Part shown: in pieces, positions 9,914 through 18,991 of the stretch
Numbering within the stretch: position 1 is the stretch's first letter
How the letters are laid out: every line of letters starts with the position of its first letter
Assembly (NCBI RefSeq): GCF_002946835.1
Contig: NZ_CP026652.1
Coordinates: forward strand, 6,448,001 to 6,512,000
Direction of reading: 5' to 3'
DNA from: Streptomyces dengpaensis
GTDB taxonomy: Bacteria; Actinomycetota; Actinomycetes; Streptomycetales; Streptomycetaceae
DNA: 64,000 nt
Notes under the pieces: model-generated
What the model saw: only the letters and a program-made list of their open reading frames with translations
Databases searched by the model: none
What the model was told of the DNA's origin: nothing
Position numbers and translations under genes: made by a program

Positions 9914-11346
9914 CCGACTGGCAGGGCAAGAGCGTCACTGTCGCCGGGCTCGGCGTCTCGGGCATCCCGGCGGCCAAGGTGCTGCACGGCCTCGGAGCGG
10001 TCGTCACCGTCGTCAACGACGGCGACGACGAGCGCTCCCGGGCCCAGGCCGCGGAATTGGAGGCGCTCGGCATCACCGTGCGCCTCGGTGACGCCCGCGG
10101 CGGAGCCGCTGAGGGATGCAGCACCCTGCCCGAGGGCACCGAGCTCATCGTGACCGCGCCCGGCTGGAAGCCGGACAAGCCGCTGTTCGCCGCGGCCGCC
10201 GCGGCGGGCGTCCCGGTCTGGGGCGACGTCGAACTCGCCTGGCGGCTGCGCGGTCCCGACGCCGCGCCGTGGCTCGCGGTCACCGGCACCAACGGCAAGA
10301 CCACGACCGTCCAGATGCTCGCCTCCATCCTGAAGGCGGCGGGCCTGCGCACGGCGGCGGTCGGCAACATCGGCGTCTCGCTCCTCGACGCGGTCCTCGG
10401 CGACGAGCAGTACGACGTCCTCGCCGTCGAACTCTCCAGCTACCAGCTGCACTGGGCGCCCTCCCTGCGCGCCCACTCCGCCGCCGTACTGAATCTGGCG
10501 CCCGACCACCTCGACTGGCACGGCTCCATGGAGGCGTACGCCGCCGACAAGGGCCGTATCTACGAAGGGAATCGGGTCGCCTGCGTCTACAACGTGGCGG
10601 ACAAGGCCACCGAGGACCTGGTGCGCGAGGCGGACGTCGAGGAGGGCTGCCGGGCGATCGGCTTCACGCTCGGCACGCCCGGTCCGTCCCAACTCGGCGT
10701 CGTGGAAGGCATCCTGGTCGACCGCGCCTTCGTCGAGAACCGGCAGAAGAACGCCCAGGAGCTGGCGGAGGTCTCGGACGTCCATCCGCCGGCTCCGCAC
10801 AACATCGCCAACGCCCTTGCGGCGGCGGCCCTTGCGCGCGCCTACGGAGTGCCCGCCTCGGCCGTACGCGACGGGCTGCGGGCCTTCAGCCCCGACGCCC
10901 ACCGCATCGCGCACGTCGCCGATGTGGACGGGGTCGCGTACGTAGACGACTCCAAAGCCACCAACACGCATGCCGCGGAAGCCTCTTTGGCGGCGTACGA
11001 GTCGATCGTCTGGATCGCGGGCGGGCTCGCCAAGGGCGCGACCTTCGACGAGCTGGTCGCCAAGTCGGCACCGCGGCTTCGGGGCGTCGTCCTGATCGGC
11101 GCGGATCGCGCGCTGATCGGCGAAGCGCTGGCGCGACACGCGCCGGAAGTCCCGGTCGTCGACCTCGACCGGAACGACACTGGGGCGATGCTCGCGGCGG
11201 TCCAGGAGGCGCGAGGGCTCGCTCAGGCCGGTGACACGGTGCTGCTGGCTCCGGCCTGCGCCTCCATGGACATGTTCGCCAACTACAACAAGCGCGGTGA
11301 CGCTTTCGCGGAGGCGGTTCGCGAACTCGGCGCCGCGAGCGCCTGA
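9895..11346 (+). CDS. murD: UDP-MurNAc-L-alanine:D-glutamate ligase
   Basis: MurD adds D-glutamate to UDP-MurNAc-L-Ala. The Rossmann-like N-terminus ([17 protein letters not shown]) is followed by the ATP loop [30 protein letters not shown] and [11 protein letters not shown], in family order. The start is uncertain. ATG 9895 ([12 protein letters not shown], 483 residues) overlaps mraY by 19 bases. GTG 9910 (478 residues) gives the usual 4-base overlap but has no better ribosome site. The frame is also open upstream inside mraY, but that part is antisense-like and not conserved. A small Gly/Ala-rich stretch ([17 protein letters not shown]) lengthens a loop in the first domain. Confidence 0.94.
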   Translation: MGSQEVTDWQGKSVTVAGLGVSGIPAAKVLHGLGAVVTVVNDGDDERSRAQAAELEALGITVRLGDARGGAAEGCSTLPEGTELIVTAPGWKPDKPLFAAAAAAGVPVWGDVELAWRLRGPDAAPWLAVTGTNGKTTTVQMLASILKAAGLRTAAVGNIGVSLLDAVLGDEQYDVLAVELSSYQLHWAPSLRAHSAAVLNLAPDHLDWHGSMEAYAADKGRIYEGNRVACVYNVADKATEDLVREADVEEGCRAIGFTLGTPGPSQLGVVEGILVDRAFVENRQKNAQELAEVSDVHPPAPHNIANALAAAALARAYGVPASAVRDGLRAFSPDAHRIAHVADVDGVAYVDDSKATNTHAAEASLAAYESIVWIAGGLAKGATFDELVAKSAPRLRGVVLIGADRALIGEALARHAPEVPVVDLDRNDTGAMLAAVQEARGLAQAGDTVLLAPACASMDMFANYNKRGDAFAEAVRELGAASA

Positions 11347-11477
11347 CGGCGGGACCCAGGCGCCTCGGGACCCTTGGGAGGGACGCGTGACGCCATCGTG
11401 GTCGGCGCATCGTCGGCGACTTCACGCCGGTGGCACAGCGGAAGCGGCACCGTCCGCCGGAGCGGGCGGAGCCGCTG

Positions 11478-12842
11478 ATGCCCAGTAGCCGTACCGGCCG
11501 GCCTCCCGTACAGCGGGCCGCCCGGCGGCCCGCCGTCACGCGGACGCCACGCGACAACCCCGTACGCCGCGCCTACACCCGTGCCCGCAAGGCCTGGGAC
11601 CGGCCGCTGACCGCCTACTACCTGATCCTCGGCGGCAGTCTGCTGATCACCGTGCTCGGCCTGGTGATGGTGTACTCGGCGTCGCAGATCACGGCGCTGC
11701 AGCTGTCCCTGCCCGGGTCGTACTTCTTCCGCAAGCAGTTCCTCGCCGCCGCGATCGGCGGTCTGCTCCTGCTCGTCGCCTCGCGGATGCCGGTGAAGCT
11801 GCACCGGGCGCTGGCGTATCCGATGCTGGCCGGCGCGGTCTTCCTGATGGTCCTGGTGCAGGTGCCCGGGATAGGGGTCGCGATCAACGGCAACCAGAAC
11901 TGGATCTCCCTGGGCGGCTCCTTCCAGCTCCAGCCCAGCGAGTTCGGCAAGCTCGCCCTTGTGCTCTGGGGGGCCGACCTGATCGCCCGCAAGGAGGACA
12001 AGCGGCTGCTCACGCAGTGGAAGCACATGCTCGTGCCGCTCGTCCCGATGACGTTCCTGCTGCTCGGGCTGATCATGCTCGGTGGCGACATGGGCACGGC
12101 GATCATCCTCACCGCGATCCTGTTCGGACTGCTGTGGCTGGCGGGCGCGCCGACGCGGCTGTTCGTCGGCGTGCTGTCGATCGCCGCCGCGATCGGGATC
12201 CTTCTCATCAAGACCAGCCCCAACCGCATGGCCCGGTTCTCCTGCATCGGCGCCACCGAACCCGGTTCGGGCGTCACCTCGTGCTGGCAGGCCGTGCACG
12301 GCATCTACGCGCTCGCCTCCGGCGGACTCTTCGGATCCGGACTCGGTGCGAGTGTGGAAAAATGGGGCCAACTACCCGAAGCCCACACCGACTTCATCTT
12401 CGCCGTCACCGGTGAGGAACTGGGCCTCGCGGGGACGCTGTCGGTGCTCGCCCTCTTCGCGGCTCTAGGCTATGCGGGTATCCGCGTGGCCGGACGCACG
12501 GAGGACCCCTTCGTGAGGTATGCCGCGGGAGGCGTGACCACCTGGATCACGGCCCAGGCCGTGATCAACATCGGTGCGGTGCTCGGTCTGCTGCCGATCG
12601 CCGGTGTCCCGCTCCCGCTGTTCTCCTACGGGGGTTCCGCCCTGCTGCCGACCATGTTCGCCATCGGGCTGCTGATCGCCTTCGCGCGTGACGAGCCCGC
12701 TGCGCGGGCGGCCCTTGCGATGCGGCAACCTCGCTTTGGTAGAAAGCGGGCTGCGGTGAGAGGCTCCATGGGGGCCGCGGGGCCTCGGAGATGGAACACG
12801 ATGCGACGACGCGCCGCGGCGCGTTCGTCCGGAGAGCGGTGA
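11478..12842 (+). CDS. ftsW: Septal peptidoglycan polymerase FtsW (SEDS family)
   Basis: FtsW is the SEDS glycosyltransferase that polymerises septal glycan with FtsI. The 454-residue protein starts at ATG 11478 (MPSSRTGRPPVQ), eight bases after GGAG. The frame is open to a GTG at 11430, but those extra residues lack support. About ten membrane helices follow a basic N-terminal segment. Visible motifs include GLVMVYSAS in the first helix, the NGNQNWISLGG loop and LQPSEFGKLALVLW, then GQLPEAHTDFIFAVTGEELG with PEAHTDFIF, the SEDS signature, and GVPLPLFSYGGS. The C-terminal tail is basic. Two GACAC motifs lie in the end of murD (11176-11180 and 11233-11237). WhiA, known to activate ftsW in Streptomyces, prefers such sequences, but direct evidence is absent here. 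Confidence 0.95.
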   Translation: MPSSRTGRPPVQRAARRPAVTRTPRDNPVRRAYTRARKAWDRPLTAYYLILGGSLLITVLGLVMVYSASQITALQLSLPGSYFFRKQFLAAAIGGLLLLVASRMPVKLHRALAYPMLAGAVFLMVLVQVPGIGVAINGNQNWISLGGSFQLQPSEFGKLALVLWGADLIARKEDKRLLTQWKHMLVPLVPMTFLLLGLIMLGGDMGTAIILTAILFGLLWLAGAPTRLFVGVLSIAAAIGILLIKTSPNRMARFSCIGATEPGSGVTSCWQAVHGIYALASGGLFGSGLGASVEKWGQLPEAHTDFIFAVTGEELGLAGTLSVLALFAALGYAGIRVAGRTEDPFVRYAAGGVTTWITAQAVINIGAVLGLLPIAGVPLPLFSYGGSALLPTMFAIGLLIAFARDEPAARAALAMRQPRFGRKRAAVRGSMGAAGPRRWNTMRRRAAARSSGER

Positions 12843-12848
12843 ATTTCG

Positions 12849-13940
12849 GTGCATGTCGTACTCGCCGGCGGGGGGACCGCCGGCCACATCGAGCCCGCGC
12901 TCGCCCTCGCGGACGCCCTGCGCAGGCAGGACCCGACCGTGGGGATCACGGCCCTGGGCACGGAACGCGGACTTGAGACCCGACTCGTACCCGAGCGCGG
13001 CTACGAACTCGCGCTGATCCCTGCCGTCCCGCTGCCGCGCAAGCCCACGCCCGAGCTGATCACCGTCCCCGGGCGGCTGCGCGGCACGATCAAGGCGGCC
13101 GAGCAGGTCCTGGAGCGCACCAAGGCGGACGCGGTCGTCGGCTTCGGCGGCTATGTCGCCCTGCCCGGCTACCTCGCGGCCAAGCGCCTGGGCGTGCCGA
13201 TCGTCATCCACGAGGCCAACGCCCGCCCGGGCCTGGCCAACAAGATCGGTTCGCGGTACGCGGCCCGGGTCGCCGTCTCGACGCCCGACAGCAAGCTCCG
13301 TGACGCCCGCTACATCGGCATCCCGCTGCGCCGCTCCATCGCCACCCTCGACCGGGCCGCCGTACGCCCCGAGGCGCGCGCCGCGTTCGGGCTCGACCCC
13401 GCGCTGCCGACGCTGCTCGTGTCGGGCGGCTCGCAGGGTGCCCGGCGCCTCAACGAGGTGGTCCAGCAGGCGGCTCCGTACCTCCAGCAGGCGGGCATCC
13501 AGATCCTGCACGCGGTCGGCCCGAAGAACGAACTGCCGCAGGTGCACCAGATGCCGGGTATGCCCCCGTACATCCCGGTGCCGTACGTGGACCGGATGGA
13601 CCTCGCGTATGCCGCGGCCGACATGATGCTCTGCCGCGCGGGCGCGATGACCGTCGCCGAACTCTCCGCCGTCGGGCTGCCCGCCGCGTACGTCCCGCTG
13701 CCCATCGGCAACGGCGAACAGCGGCTCAACGCCCAGCCGGTGGTCAAGGCCGGCGGCGGACTGCTGGTCGACGACGCGGAACTCACACCCCAGTGGGTGC
13801 AGCAGAACGTGCTGCCCGTGCTCGCCGATCCGCACCGGCTGTACGAGATGTCCCGGGCCGCCAGTGAGTTCGGCCGCCGGGACGCCGACGACCTGCTCGT
13901 CGGCATGGTGTACGAGGCGATCGCCTCGCGTCACCACTAG
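12849..13940 (+). CDS. murG: Lipid I N-acetylglucosaminyltransferase
   Basis: MurG adds GlcNAc to lipid I, giving lipid II at the cytoplasmic membrane face. The 363-residue GT-B fold protein begins at GTG 12849, six bases after the ftsW stop. It has the first glycine loop [20 protein letters not shown], then [17 protein letters not shown], the second loop [17 protein letters not shown], and [19 protein letters not shown] with [13 protein letters not shown] for UDP-GlcNAc. Length and motif spacing are normal. The gene ends before a 179-base gap carrying a large hairpin, one of the few real gaps inside the cluster. Confidence 0.96.
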   Translation: MHVVLAGGGTAGHIEPALALADALRRQDPTVGITALGTERGLETRLVPERGYELALIPAVPLPRKPTPELITVPGRLRGTIKAAEQVLERTKADAVVGFGGYVALPGYLAAKRLGVPIVIHEANARPGLANKIGSRYAARVAVSTPDSKLRDARYIGIPLRRSIATLDRAAVRPEARAAFGLDPALPTLLVSGGSQGARRLNEVVQQAAPYLQQAGIQILHAVGPKNELPQVHQMPGMPPYIPVPYVDRMDLAYAAADMMLCRAGAMTVAELSAVGLPAAYVPLPIGNGEQRLNAQPVVKAGGGLLVDDAELTPQWVQQNVLPVLADPHRLYEMSRAASEFGRRDADDLLVGMVYEAIASRHH

Positions 13941-13971
13941 TAACGCACCGGCGAGTGAGCCGAAGGGGTGC

Positions 13972-14075
13972 GCCGGTGTCGAGAGGTCATGGGGTCCCTC
14001 CCGCTCGAGCGAAGTCGAGAGTGGGGGAGCGCGGAGGCCCGAAGGGCTGAGCACGGTCGGGCTCTCGACACCGGC
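13972..14075. repeat. Large hairpin element between murG and ftsQ
   Basis: A perfect 14-base inverted repeat (GCCGGTGTCGAGAG at 13972-13985, CTCTCGACACCGGC at 14062-14075) encloses 76 bases. The enclosed part holds a second, imperfect stem built from CTCCCGCTCGAGCGAAG and GTCGAGAGTGGGGGAG. The inner sequence resembles a dispersed hairpin common in Streptomyces intergenic DNA. It could weaken read-through from murG to ftsQ or shape the transcript. It has no T-tract and is not a textbook terminator. Confidence 0.65.
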
Positions 14076-14119
14076 TCAGGCGCCCCGGAGGCGAACCGAG
14101 CCATGGAAAAGGAGTGCGC

Positions 14120-14905
14120 GTGGCCGGAGCTACCACCGCCGAGCGCGGCGAACGGCAGAAGCCGGAGTCCGACCCGCCCCGGCCGCCCCGTCTGGGGTGG
14201 CTGCGGCGCCCTCGTACGCTCATCATCCTTTTGATCGCGGGAGTGTTGGCGGGGGCGGCTTCGGTCTGGGTCCTCTACGGCTCGCCATGGCTGCGCGCGG
14301 AACGCGTATCGGCCTCCGGGATGCGGGTGCTGACGGCCGAGCAGGTGCGAGAAGCGGCCGATGTTCCGGTCGGATCCCCGCTGATTTCCGTCGACACCGG
14401 CGCCATTGCGGAACGACTGCGCGGGAAATTGCCCCGAATTGACTCGGTTGATGTCGTCCGTTCCTGGCCGCACGGAATCGGTCTGAAAGTGACCGAACGC
14501 ACTCCGGTCCTGATGGTTGAAAAAGGCGCAAAGTTCATCGAAGTGGACGCCAATGGCGTGCGATTCGCGACGGTTTCCGTTGCTCCGAAGGGCGTGCCCA
14601 CACTGGAATTGTCCGTGTCCCCGTCGGCGGGGTCGCGCCGCTTCGGCACCGACCGGCTGGTGCGCGAGGCGGTGCGCGTCGCCCGTGACATTCCGGCCGC
14701 CGTCGCCCGTGACACTCGTACCCTCAAGGTCCGTTCCTTCGACTCCATCTCGCTGGAGTTGAAGGGCGGCCGCACCGTCGACTGGGGCAGCGGAGAGAAG
14801 GGCCGCGCGAAGGCCAGGACACTCACCGCACTCATGAAAGCCGCCCCCAAGGCCCGGCACTTCGACGTGAGCGTCCCCACCGCCCCTGCGTCATCGGGGA
14901 GTTGA
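14120..14905 (+). CDS. ftsQ: Divisome protein FtsQ (POTRA domain)
   Basis: FtsQ is a bitopic protein recruiting FtsL and DivIC to the septum. I use GTG 14120 (MAGATTAERG, 261 residues), five bases after GGAG; another GTG at 14114 overlaps the ribosome site. A cytoplasmic basic Pro-rich segment is followed by a single membrane span (LIILLIAGVLAGAASVWVL). Then comes the extracytoplasmic POTRA domain, beginning near residue 60 (VSASGMRVLTAEQVREAADV) and including PRIDSVDVVRSWPHGIGLKVTERTPV. The C-terminus SVPTAPASSGS resembles that of other Streptomyces FtsQ proteins. Base composition dips to noticeably more A/T around 14380-14600, the least GC-rich coding stretch of the cluster. Confidence 0.93.
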   Translation: MAGATTAERGERQKPESDPPRPPRLGWLRRPRTLIILLIAGVLAGAASVWVLYGSPWLRAERVSASGMRVLTAEQVREAADVPVGSPLISVDTGAIAERLRGKLPRIDSVDVVRSWPHGIGLKVTERTPVLMVEKGAKFIEVDANGVRFATVSVAPKGVPTLELSVSPSAGSRRFGTDRLVREAVRVARDIPAAVARDTRTLKVRSFDSISLELKGGRTVDWGSGEKGRAKARTLTALMKAAPKARHFDVSVPTAPASSGS

Positions 14906-15025
14906 CGCACATCTGCGCAGGCCAGCACCCTGGTTGGGCACTGCTACGCCTGATCACATAGGGTGAAAAGAAAAACGGGAGGTTCGGCGTGTTCGTTGAA
15001 CGTGCGCCACTTGTCGACTTAGTGT

Positions 15026-15086
15026 CCTGTTCGGAAGAGTCCAAGGAACAGGCACACTGGTAACCCTAAACTTCAGCGTTAGGGTT
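15026..15086. promoter_or_regulatory. Two palindromes in the ftsZ promoter region
   Basis: The 276-base gap upstream of ftsZ holds two perfect inverted repeats. CCTGTTC (15026-15032) pairs with GAACAGG (15046-15052), and AACCCTAA (15062-15069) pairs with TTAGGGTT (15079-15086). GACAC at 15151-15155 and its complement GTGTC at 15022-15026 match the core sequence bound by WhiA. ftsZ in Streptomyces is known to have several promoters, one developmentally controlled. These palindromes are good operator candidates. The A-rich run AAAAGAAAAA near 14967 is also striking in such GC-rich DNA. Confidence 0.6.
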
Positions 15087-15181
15087 CGGGTCGGCGTTCG
15101 GACCGTCCCAATTCGGCATCAGTCGTCGGATCGCGAGCGTGCGAGGCGGCGACACGTAACTCGAGGCGAGAGGCCTTCGAC

Positions 15182-16378
15182 GTGGCAGCACCGCAGAACT
15201 ACCTCGCAGTCATCAAAGTCATCGGTGTCGGCGGCGGTGGTGTCAATGCCATCAACCGGATGATCGAGGTCGGTCTCAAGGGTGTCGAGTTCATCGCCAT
15301 CAACACCGACGCGCAGGCGCTGTTGATGAGCGACGCCGACGTCAAGCTCGACGTCGGCCGCGAACTTACGCGCGGACTCGGCGCCGGAGCCAACCCGGCC
15401 GTCGGCCGCAAGGCCGCCGAGGACCACCGCGAGGAGATCGAGGAAGTCCTCAAGGGGGCCGACATGGTCTTCGTGACGGCGGGCGAAGGCGGCGGCACCG
15501 GCACCGGCGGCGCGCCCGTCGTGGCCAACATCGCCCGGTCTCTCGGCGCCCTCACCATCGGCGTGGTCACGCGCCCGTTCACCTTCGAGGGGCGGCGCCG
15601 CGCCAACCAGGCCGAGGACGGCATCGCCGAGCTGCGCGAAGAGGTCGACACCCTCATCGTCATCCCGAACGACCGGCTGCTGTCCATCTCGGACCGCCAG
15701 GTCTCGGTCCTCGACGCCTTCAAGTCGGCCGACCAGGTTCTGCTCTCCGGTGTCCAGGGCATCACCGACCTCATCACCACGCCCGGTCTGATCAACCTCG
15801 ACTTCGCCGACGTCAAGTCCGTGATGTCCGAGGCTGGTTCGGCGCTCATGGGCATCGGCTCCGCCCGCGGCGACGACCGCGCGGTGGCCGCGGCCGAGAT
15901 GGCGATCTCCTCGCCGCTCCTCGAAGCCTCCATCGACGGCGCCCGTGGTGTGCTGCTCTCCATCTCCGGCGGCTCGGACCTCGGTCTGTTCGAGATCAAC
16001 GAGGCCGCCCAGCTGGTGAGCGAGGCCGCCCACCCCGAGGCCAACATCATCTTCGGCGCGGTCATCGACGACGCCCTCGGCGACGAGGTGCGGGTCACCG
16101 TGATCGCGGCCGGTTTCGACGGCGGCCAGCCGCCGTCCAAGCGGGACAACATCCTCGGCTCGGCCTCGGCCAAGCAGCGCGAGGAGCCGGCGCCGGTACG
16201 TCCCTCCGAGAGCCGCCCGTCCTTCGGTTCGCTCGGCAGCGTCACGCCGAAGGAGGCGCCGGAGCCCGCCGCCCCGGAGCCGGTGAACGAACTGCCGGTC
16301 TCCCCGCCGGTCCCGCCGTCGCGCTCGTACTCGGACAGCGCGGCCGAGGAGCTGGACGTGCCGGACTTCCTGAAGTGA
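15182..16378 (+). CDS. ftsZ: Cell division GTPase FtsZ
   Basis: FtsZ is the tubulin-like GTPase forming Z-rings and, in Streptomyces, the ladders of rings in sporulating hyphae. The start is GTG 15182 (398 residues). The tubulin signature GGGTGTG is at residues 103-109, the T7 loop [20 protein letters not shown] is intact, and [13 protein letters not shown] is typical. After the globular domain (about residue 320) a Pro-rich linker leads to the conserved C-terminal peptide DVPDFLK, the SepF-binding tail. The upstream gap holds likely regulatory palindromes. The stop overlaps the pgeF start (GTGA). Confidence 0.97.
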   Translation: MAAPQNYLAVIKVIGVGGGGVNAINRMIEVGLKGVEFIAINTDAQALLMSDADVKLDVGRELTRGLGAGANPAVGRKAAEDHREEIEEVLKGADMVFVTAGEGGGTGTGGAPVVANIARSLGALTIGVVTRPFTFEGRRRANQAEDGIAELREEVDTLIVIPNDRLLSISDRQVSVLDAFKSADQVLLSGVQGITDLITTPGLINLDFADVKSVMSEAGSALMGIGSARGDDRAVAAAEMAISSPLLEASIDGARGVLLSISGGSDLGLFEINEAAQLVSEAAHPEANIIFGAVIDDALGDEVRVTVIAAGFDGGQPPSKRDNILGSASAKQREEPAPVRPSESRPSFGSLGSVTPKEAPEPAAPEPVNELPVSPPVPPSRSYSDSAAEELDVPDFLK

Positions 16379-17103
16379 TAGGACAGCGCGACACCGTGAG
16401 CGGCGCGCACTTCGCCTTCACCGACCGGTGGGGCGGGGTGAGCGCCGCTCCGTACGAGGAGCTCAATCTCGGCGGAGCGGTCGGCGACGCGGCCGAGTCC
16501 GTCCTGACCAACCGGGCGCTGGCCGCCAAGTCCCTGGGACTCGAAGCCGATCGCGTCGTGTGGATGAACCAGGTGCACGGCAATGACGTCGCCGAGGTCG
16601 ACGGGCCGTGGACCACCCGGATCACCCCGCCCGTCGACGGTCTGGTGACCGCGACCCGGGGACTCGCCCTCGCTGTACTCACCGCCGACTGCGTGCCCGT
16701 CCTGCTGGCGGACCCGGTCGCCGGGGTGGTCGCCGCGGCCCACGCGGGACGGCCGGGCATGGTCGCCGGAATCGTTCCCGCCGCCATCGACGCCATGAAG
16801 TCGCTCGGCGCCGAGCCGTCCCGGATCGTCGCCCGCACCGGACCCGCCGTCTGCGGCGCGTGCTACGAGGTGCCCGAGGCGATGCGCGCCGAGGTGTCCG
16901 CCGTCGAGCCGGCGGCGTACGCCGAGACGAGTTGGGGCACACCGTCGGTCGATGTGAGCGCCGGAGTGCACGCGCAGTTGGAACGGCTCGGGGTGCGCGA
17001 CCGGGTGCAGTCGCCGGTGTGCACGCTCGAGTCGGAGGACCACTTCTCGTACCGCCGCGACCGCACAACCGGGCGGCTCGCGGGTTATGTCTGGCTGGAC
17101 TGA
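16375..17103 (+). CDS. pgeF: Peptidoglycan editing factor PgeF (YfiH, multicopper-oxidase-like fold)
   Basis: A 242-residue YfiH/PgeF protein. In E. coli the family removes misincorporated L-serine from UDP-MurNAc peptides, which suits a location beside ftsZ and the mur genes. The zinc-site residues are visible: the His of [11 protein letters not shown], the Cys of [13 protein letters not shown], and the His of [29 protein letters not shown] and [17 protein letters not shown] near the end are also conserved. Start GTG 16375 overlaps ftsZ, so translation is coupled. Older annotations call the family laccase-like or polyphenol oxidase. The physiological substrate in Streptomyces is inferred from E. 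coli. Confidence 0.92.
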   Translation: MIGQRDTVSGAHFAFTDRWGGVSAAPYEELNLGGAVGDAAESVLTNRALAAKSLGLEADRVVWMNQVHGNDVAEVDGPWTTRITPPVDGLVTATRGLALAVLTADCVPVLLADPVAGVVAAAHAGRPGMVAGIVPAAIDAMKSLGAEPSRIVARTGPAVCGACYEVPEAMRAEVSAVEPAAYAETSWGTPSVDVSAGVHAQLERLGVRDRVQSPVCTLESEDHFSYRRDRTTGRLAGYVWLD

Positions 17104-17109
17104 TGGGGC

Positions 17110-17829
17110 ATGACGGACCGTAAGACTCAACTCGCCGAAAATCTGGCGAAAGTGGAAGAGCGCATCACGGCGGCGTGCGTGGCCGCCGGGCGCAAGCGCG
17201 AAGAAGTGACCCTGATCGTGGTCACCAAGACCTATCCCGCGAGCGATGTGCGGATCCTTTCGGAACTCGGTGCGCGTCATGTCGCCGAGAACCGGGACCA
17301 GGACGCCGCCCCCAAGGCCGCGGCATGTTCGGATCTGCCTCTCTCGTGGCATTTTGTCGGTCAGTTGCAGACCAACAAGGTGCGTTCCGTGGTCGGTTAC
17401 GCGGATTTTGTGCAGTCCGTCGATCGCTCCAAGCTCGTCACAGCTCTGTCGAAGGAGGCGGTGCGGGCGGAGCGCGAAGTCGGCTGTCTCATCCAGGTCG
17501 CGCTGGACGCGGAGGAGAGCGGGCGAGGGGAGCGGGGTGGCGTTGGGCCCGGCGGAATCGAAGAGTTGGGCGACCTGATCGCGCACGCTCCGGGTCTGCG
17601 GCTCGACGGGCTGATGACCGTCGCGCCGCTCACCGGACCGTACGCCGGGCGCCAACAGGCGGCGTTCGAGCGGCTGATGGATTTGTCGACTGTCCTGCGC
17701 CGCGCCCATCCGGCTGCGAACATGGTCTCGGCAGGGATGAGCTCGGACCTCGAACAGGCCGTGGCCGCCGGAGCGACACATGTACGCGTCGGTACTGCGG
17801 TACTCGGAGTCCGACCCAGGCTCGGGTAA
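17110..17829 (+). CDS. PLP homeostasis protein (YggS/PLPBP family)
   Basis: A 239-residue single-domain PLP-binding protein of the YggS/YlmE family, which buffers pyridoxal phosphate and affects amino acid pools without a known catalytic reaction. The PLP lysine is Lys40 in LIVVTKTYPASDVRIL. HFVGQLQTNKVRSVVG and MSSDLEQAVAAGATHVRVGTAVLG (phosphate-binding end) are conserved. Start ATG 17110 is six bases after pgeF. A Gly/Glu-rich loop (ESGRGERGGVGPGGIEELG) is inserted before the DLIAHAPGLRLDGLMTV segment. The position next to sepF is conserved across many Gram-positive bacteria. Confidence 0.93.
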   Translation: MTDRKTQLAENLAKVEERITAACVAAGRKREEVTLIVVTKTYPASDVRILSELGARHVAENRDQDAAPKAAACSDLPLSWHFVGQLQTNKVRSVVGYADFVQSVDRSKLVTALSKEAVRAEREVGCLIQVALDAEESGRGERGGVGPGGIEELGDLIAHAPGLRLDGLMTVAPLTGPYAGRQQAAFERLMDLSTVLRRAHPAANMVSAGMSSDLEQAVAAGATHVRVGTAVLGVRPRLG

Positions 17830-17958
17830 CGTCGCCAAGAAGTCGGACCACAGCAGAAAATATGGTCATTACCGCCACAGGCGGGCATAACGACCTCGTG
17901 GATCGCGGGCACTTGGCAAGTCGTCAGCCGATCCACCACAGAGCGGAGGACTCAGAGC

Positions 17959-18600
17959 ATGGCCGGCGCGATGCGCAAGATGGCGGTCTACCTCGGCCTC
18001 GTGGAGGACGATGGGTACGACGGCAGGGGATTCGACCCCGACGACGACTTCGAGCCCGAGCTTGACCCGGAGCCCGAGCGGGACCGCCGGCGGCACGAGC
18101 CGCCGCACCAGTCACACCAGTCACATAAGCCGCAACGGGACGATTCGGTACGAGTGGTGCAGCCTCCGGCGCCGCGCGACCCGGTGTCGCATTCCGCTTC
18201 GCTCGCCGCTGATTCGGGGCGTCCGGCGCGGATCGCCCCCGTGGCATCCATCACACAAGAACGTCAAAGCCTGGAGAAGAACGCCCCGGTGATCATGCCC
18301 AAGGTCGTGTCTGAACGAGAGCCGTACCGGATCACCACGCTGCACCCCCGGACCTACAACGAGGCCCGTACCATCGGGGAACACTTCCGCGAGGGCACGC
18401 CGGTGATCATGAATCTGACCGAGATGGATGACACGGACGCGAAGCGACTTGTCGACTTTGCTGCCGGTTTGGTCTTCGGTCTCCATGGCAGTATCGAGCG
18501 GGTGACGCAGAAGGTGTTCCTGTTGTCGCCTGCTAACGTCGATGTCACGGCGGAGGACAAGGCCCGCATCGCAGAGGGCGGGTTCTTCAACCAGAGCTGA
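17959..18600 (+). CDS. sepF: FtsZ membrane anchor SepF
   Basis: SepF tethers FtsZ to the membrane and bundles filaments. The ATG at 17959 follows GCGGAGGA. The N-terminal amphipathic helix ([17 protein letters not shown]) is the membrane anchor. A long acidic then His/Gln-rich linker follows (about residues 20-110). The C-terminal SepF domain begins near [18 protein letters not shown] and includes [26 protein letters not shown] and [11 protein letters not shown]. The 213-residue length is typical of Streptomyces, where the linker is longer than in Bacillus. It binds the DVPDFLK tail of the FtsZ encoded nearby. The 129-base upstream gap is relatively A/T-rich around 17860 and may hold a promoter. 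Confidence 0.95.
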   Translation: MAGAMRKMAVYLGLVEDDGYDGRGFDPDDDFEPELDPEPERDRRRHEPPHQSHQSHKPQRDDSVRVVQPPAPRDPVSHSASLAADSGRPARIAPVASITQERQSLEKNAPVIMPKVVSEREPYRITTLHPRTYNEARTIGEHFREGTPVIMNLTEMDDTDAKRLVDFAAGLVFGLHGSIERVTQKVFLLSPANVDVTAEDKARIAEGGFFNQS

Positions 18601-18651
18601 GACGCAGGACCGGAAACCAAGTAGGAAACAGGGGAGAGGGAAGCACGGATC

Positions 18652-18936
18652 ATGAGCGTGGTCGGGCAGGTTCTCTACATCGCGCTGATGTGTTTCCTCA
18701 TCGTGCTGATCTTCCGGTTGGTCATGGACTACGTCTTCCAGTTCGCCCGCTCATGGCAACCCGGCAAGGCGATGGTGGTCGTTCTCGAGGCCACCTACAC
18801 TGTCACGGATCCACCGCTCAAGCTTCTGCGGCGGTTCATTCCACCGCTGCGTCTCGGGGGCGTGGCGCTCGACCTGTCCTTCTTCGTGCTGATGATCATC
18901 GTCTACATCCTGATCTCCGTCGTGAGCCGGCTGTGA
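18652..18936 (+). CDS. YggT-family membrane protein
   Basis: A 94-residue protein with two hydrophobic spans, YIALMCFLIVLIFRLVMDY near the N-terminus and LDLSFFVLMIIVYILISVV at the C-terminus. Between them lies the YggT motif region YTVTDPPLKLLRRFIPPLRLGG. The start ATG 18652 follows GGGGAGAGG. The family sits next to sepF in many Gram-positive genomes and has been linked to division and to potassium or osmotic tolerance, but its biochemical role is unknown. Membership is clear from the Pro-rich motif; function is not. Confidence 0.9.
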   Translation: MSVVGQVLYIALMCFLIVLIFRLVMDYVFQFARSWQPGKAMVVVLEATYTVTDPPLKLLRRFIPPLRLGGVALDLSFFVLMIIVYILISVVSRL

Positions 18937-18991
18937 GCGCGATGTCAACTACGTTCTTGCCGAATGCCGACGACTACGTTGAGGTGAAGAG

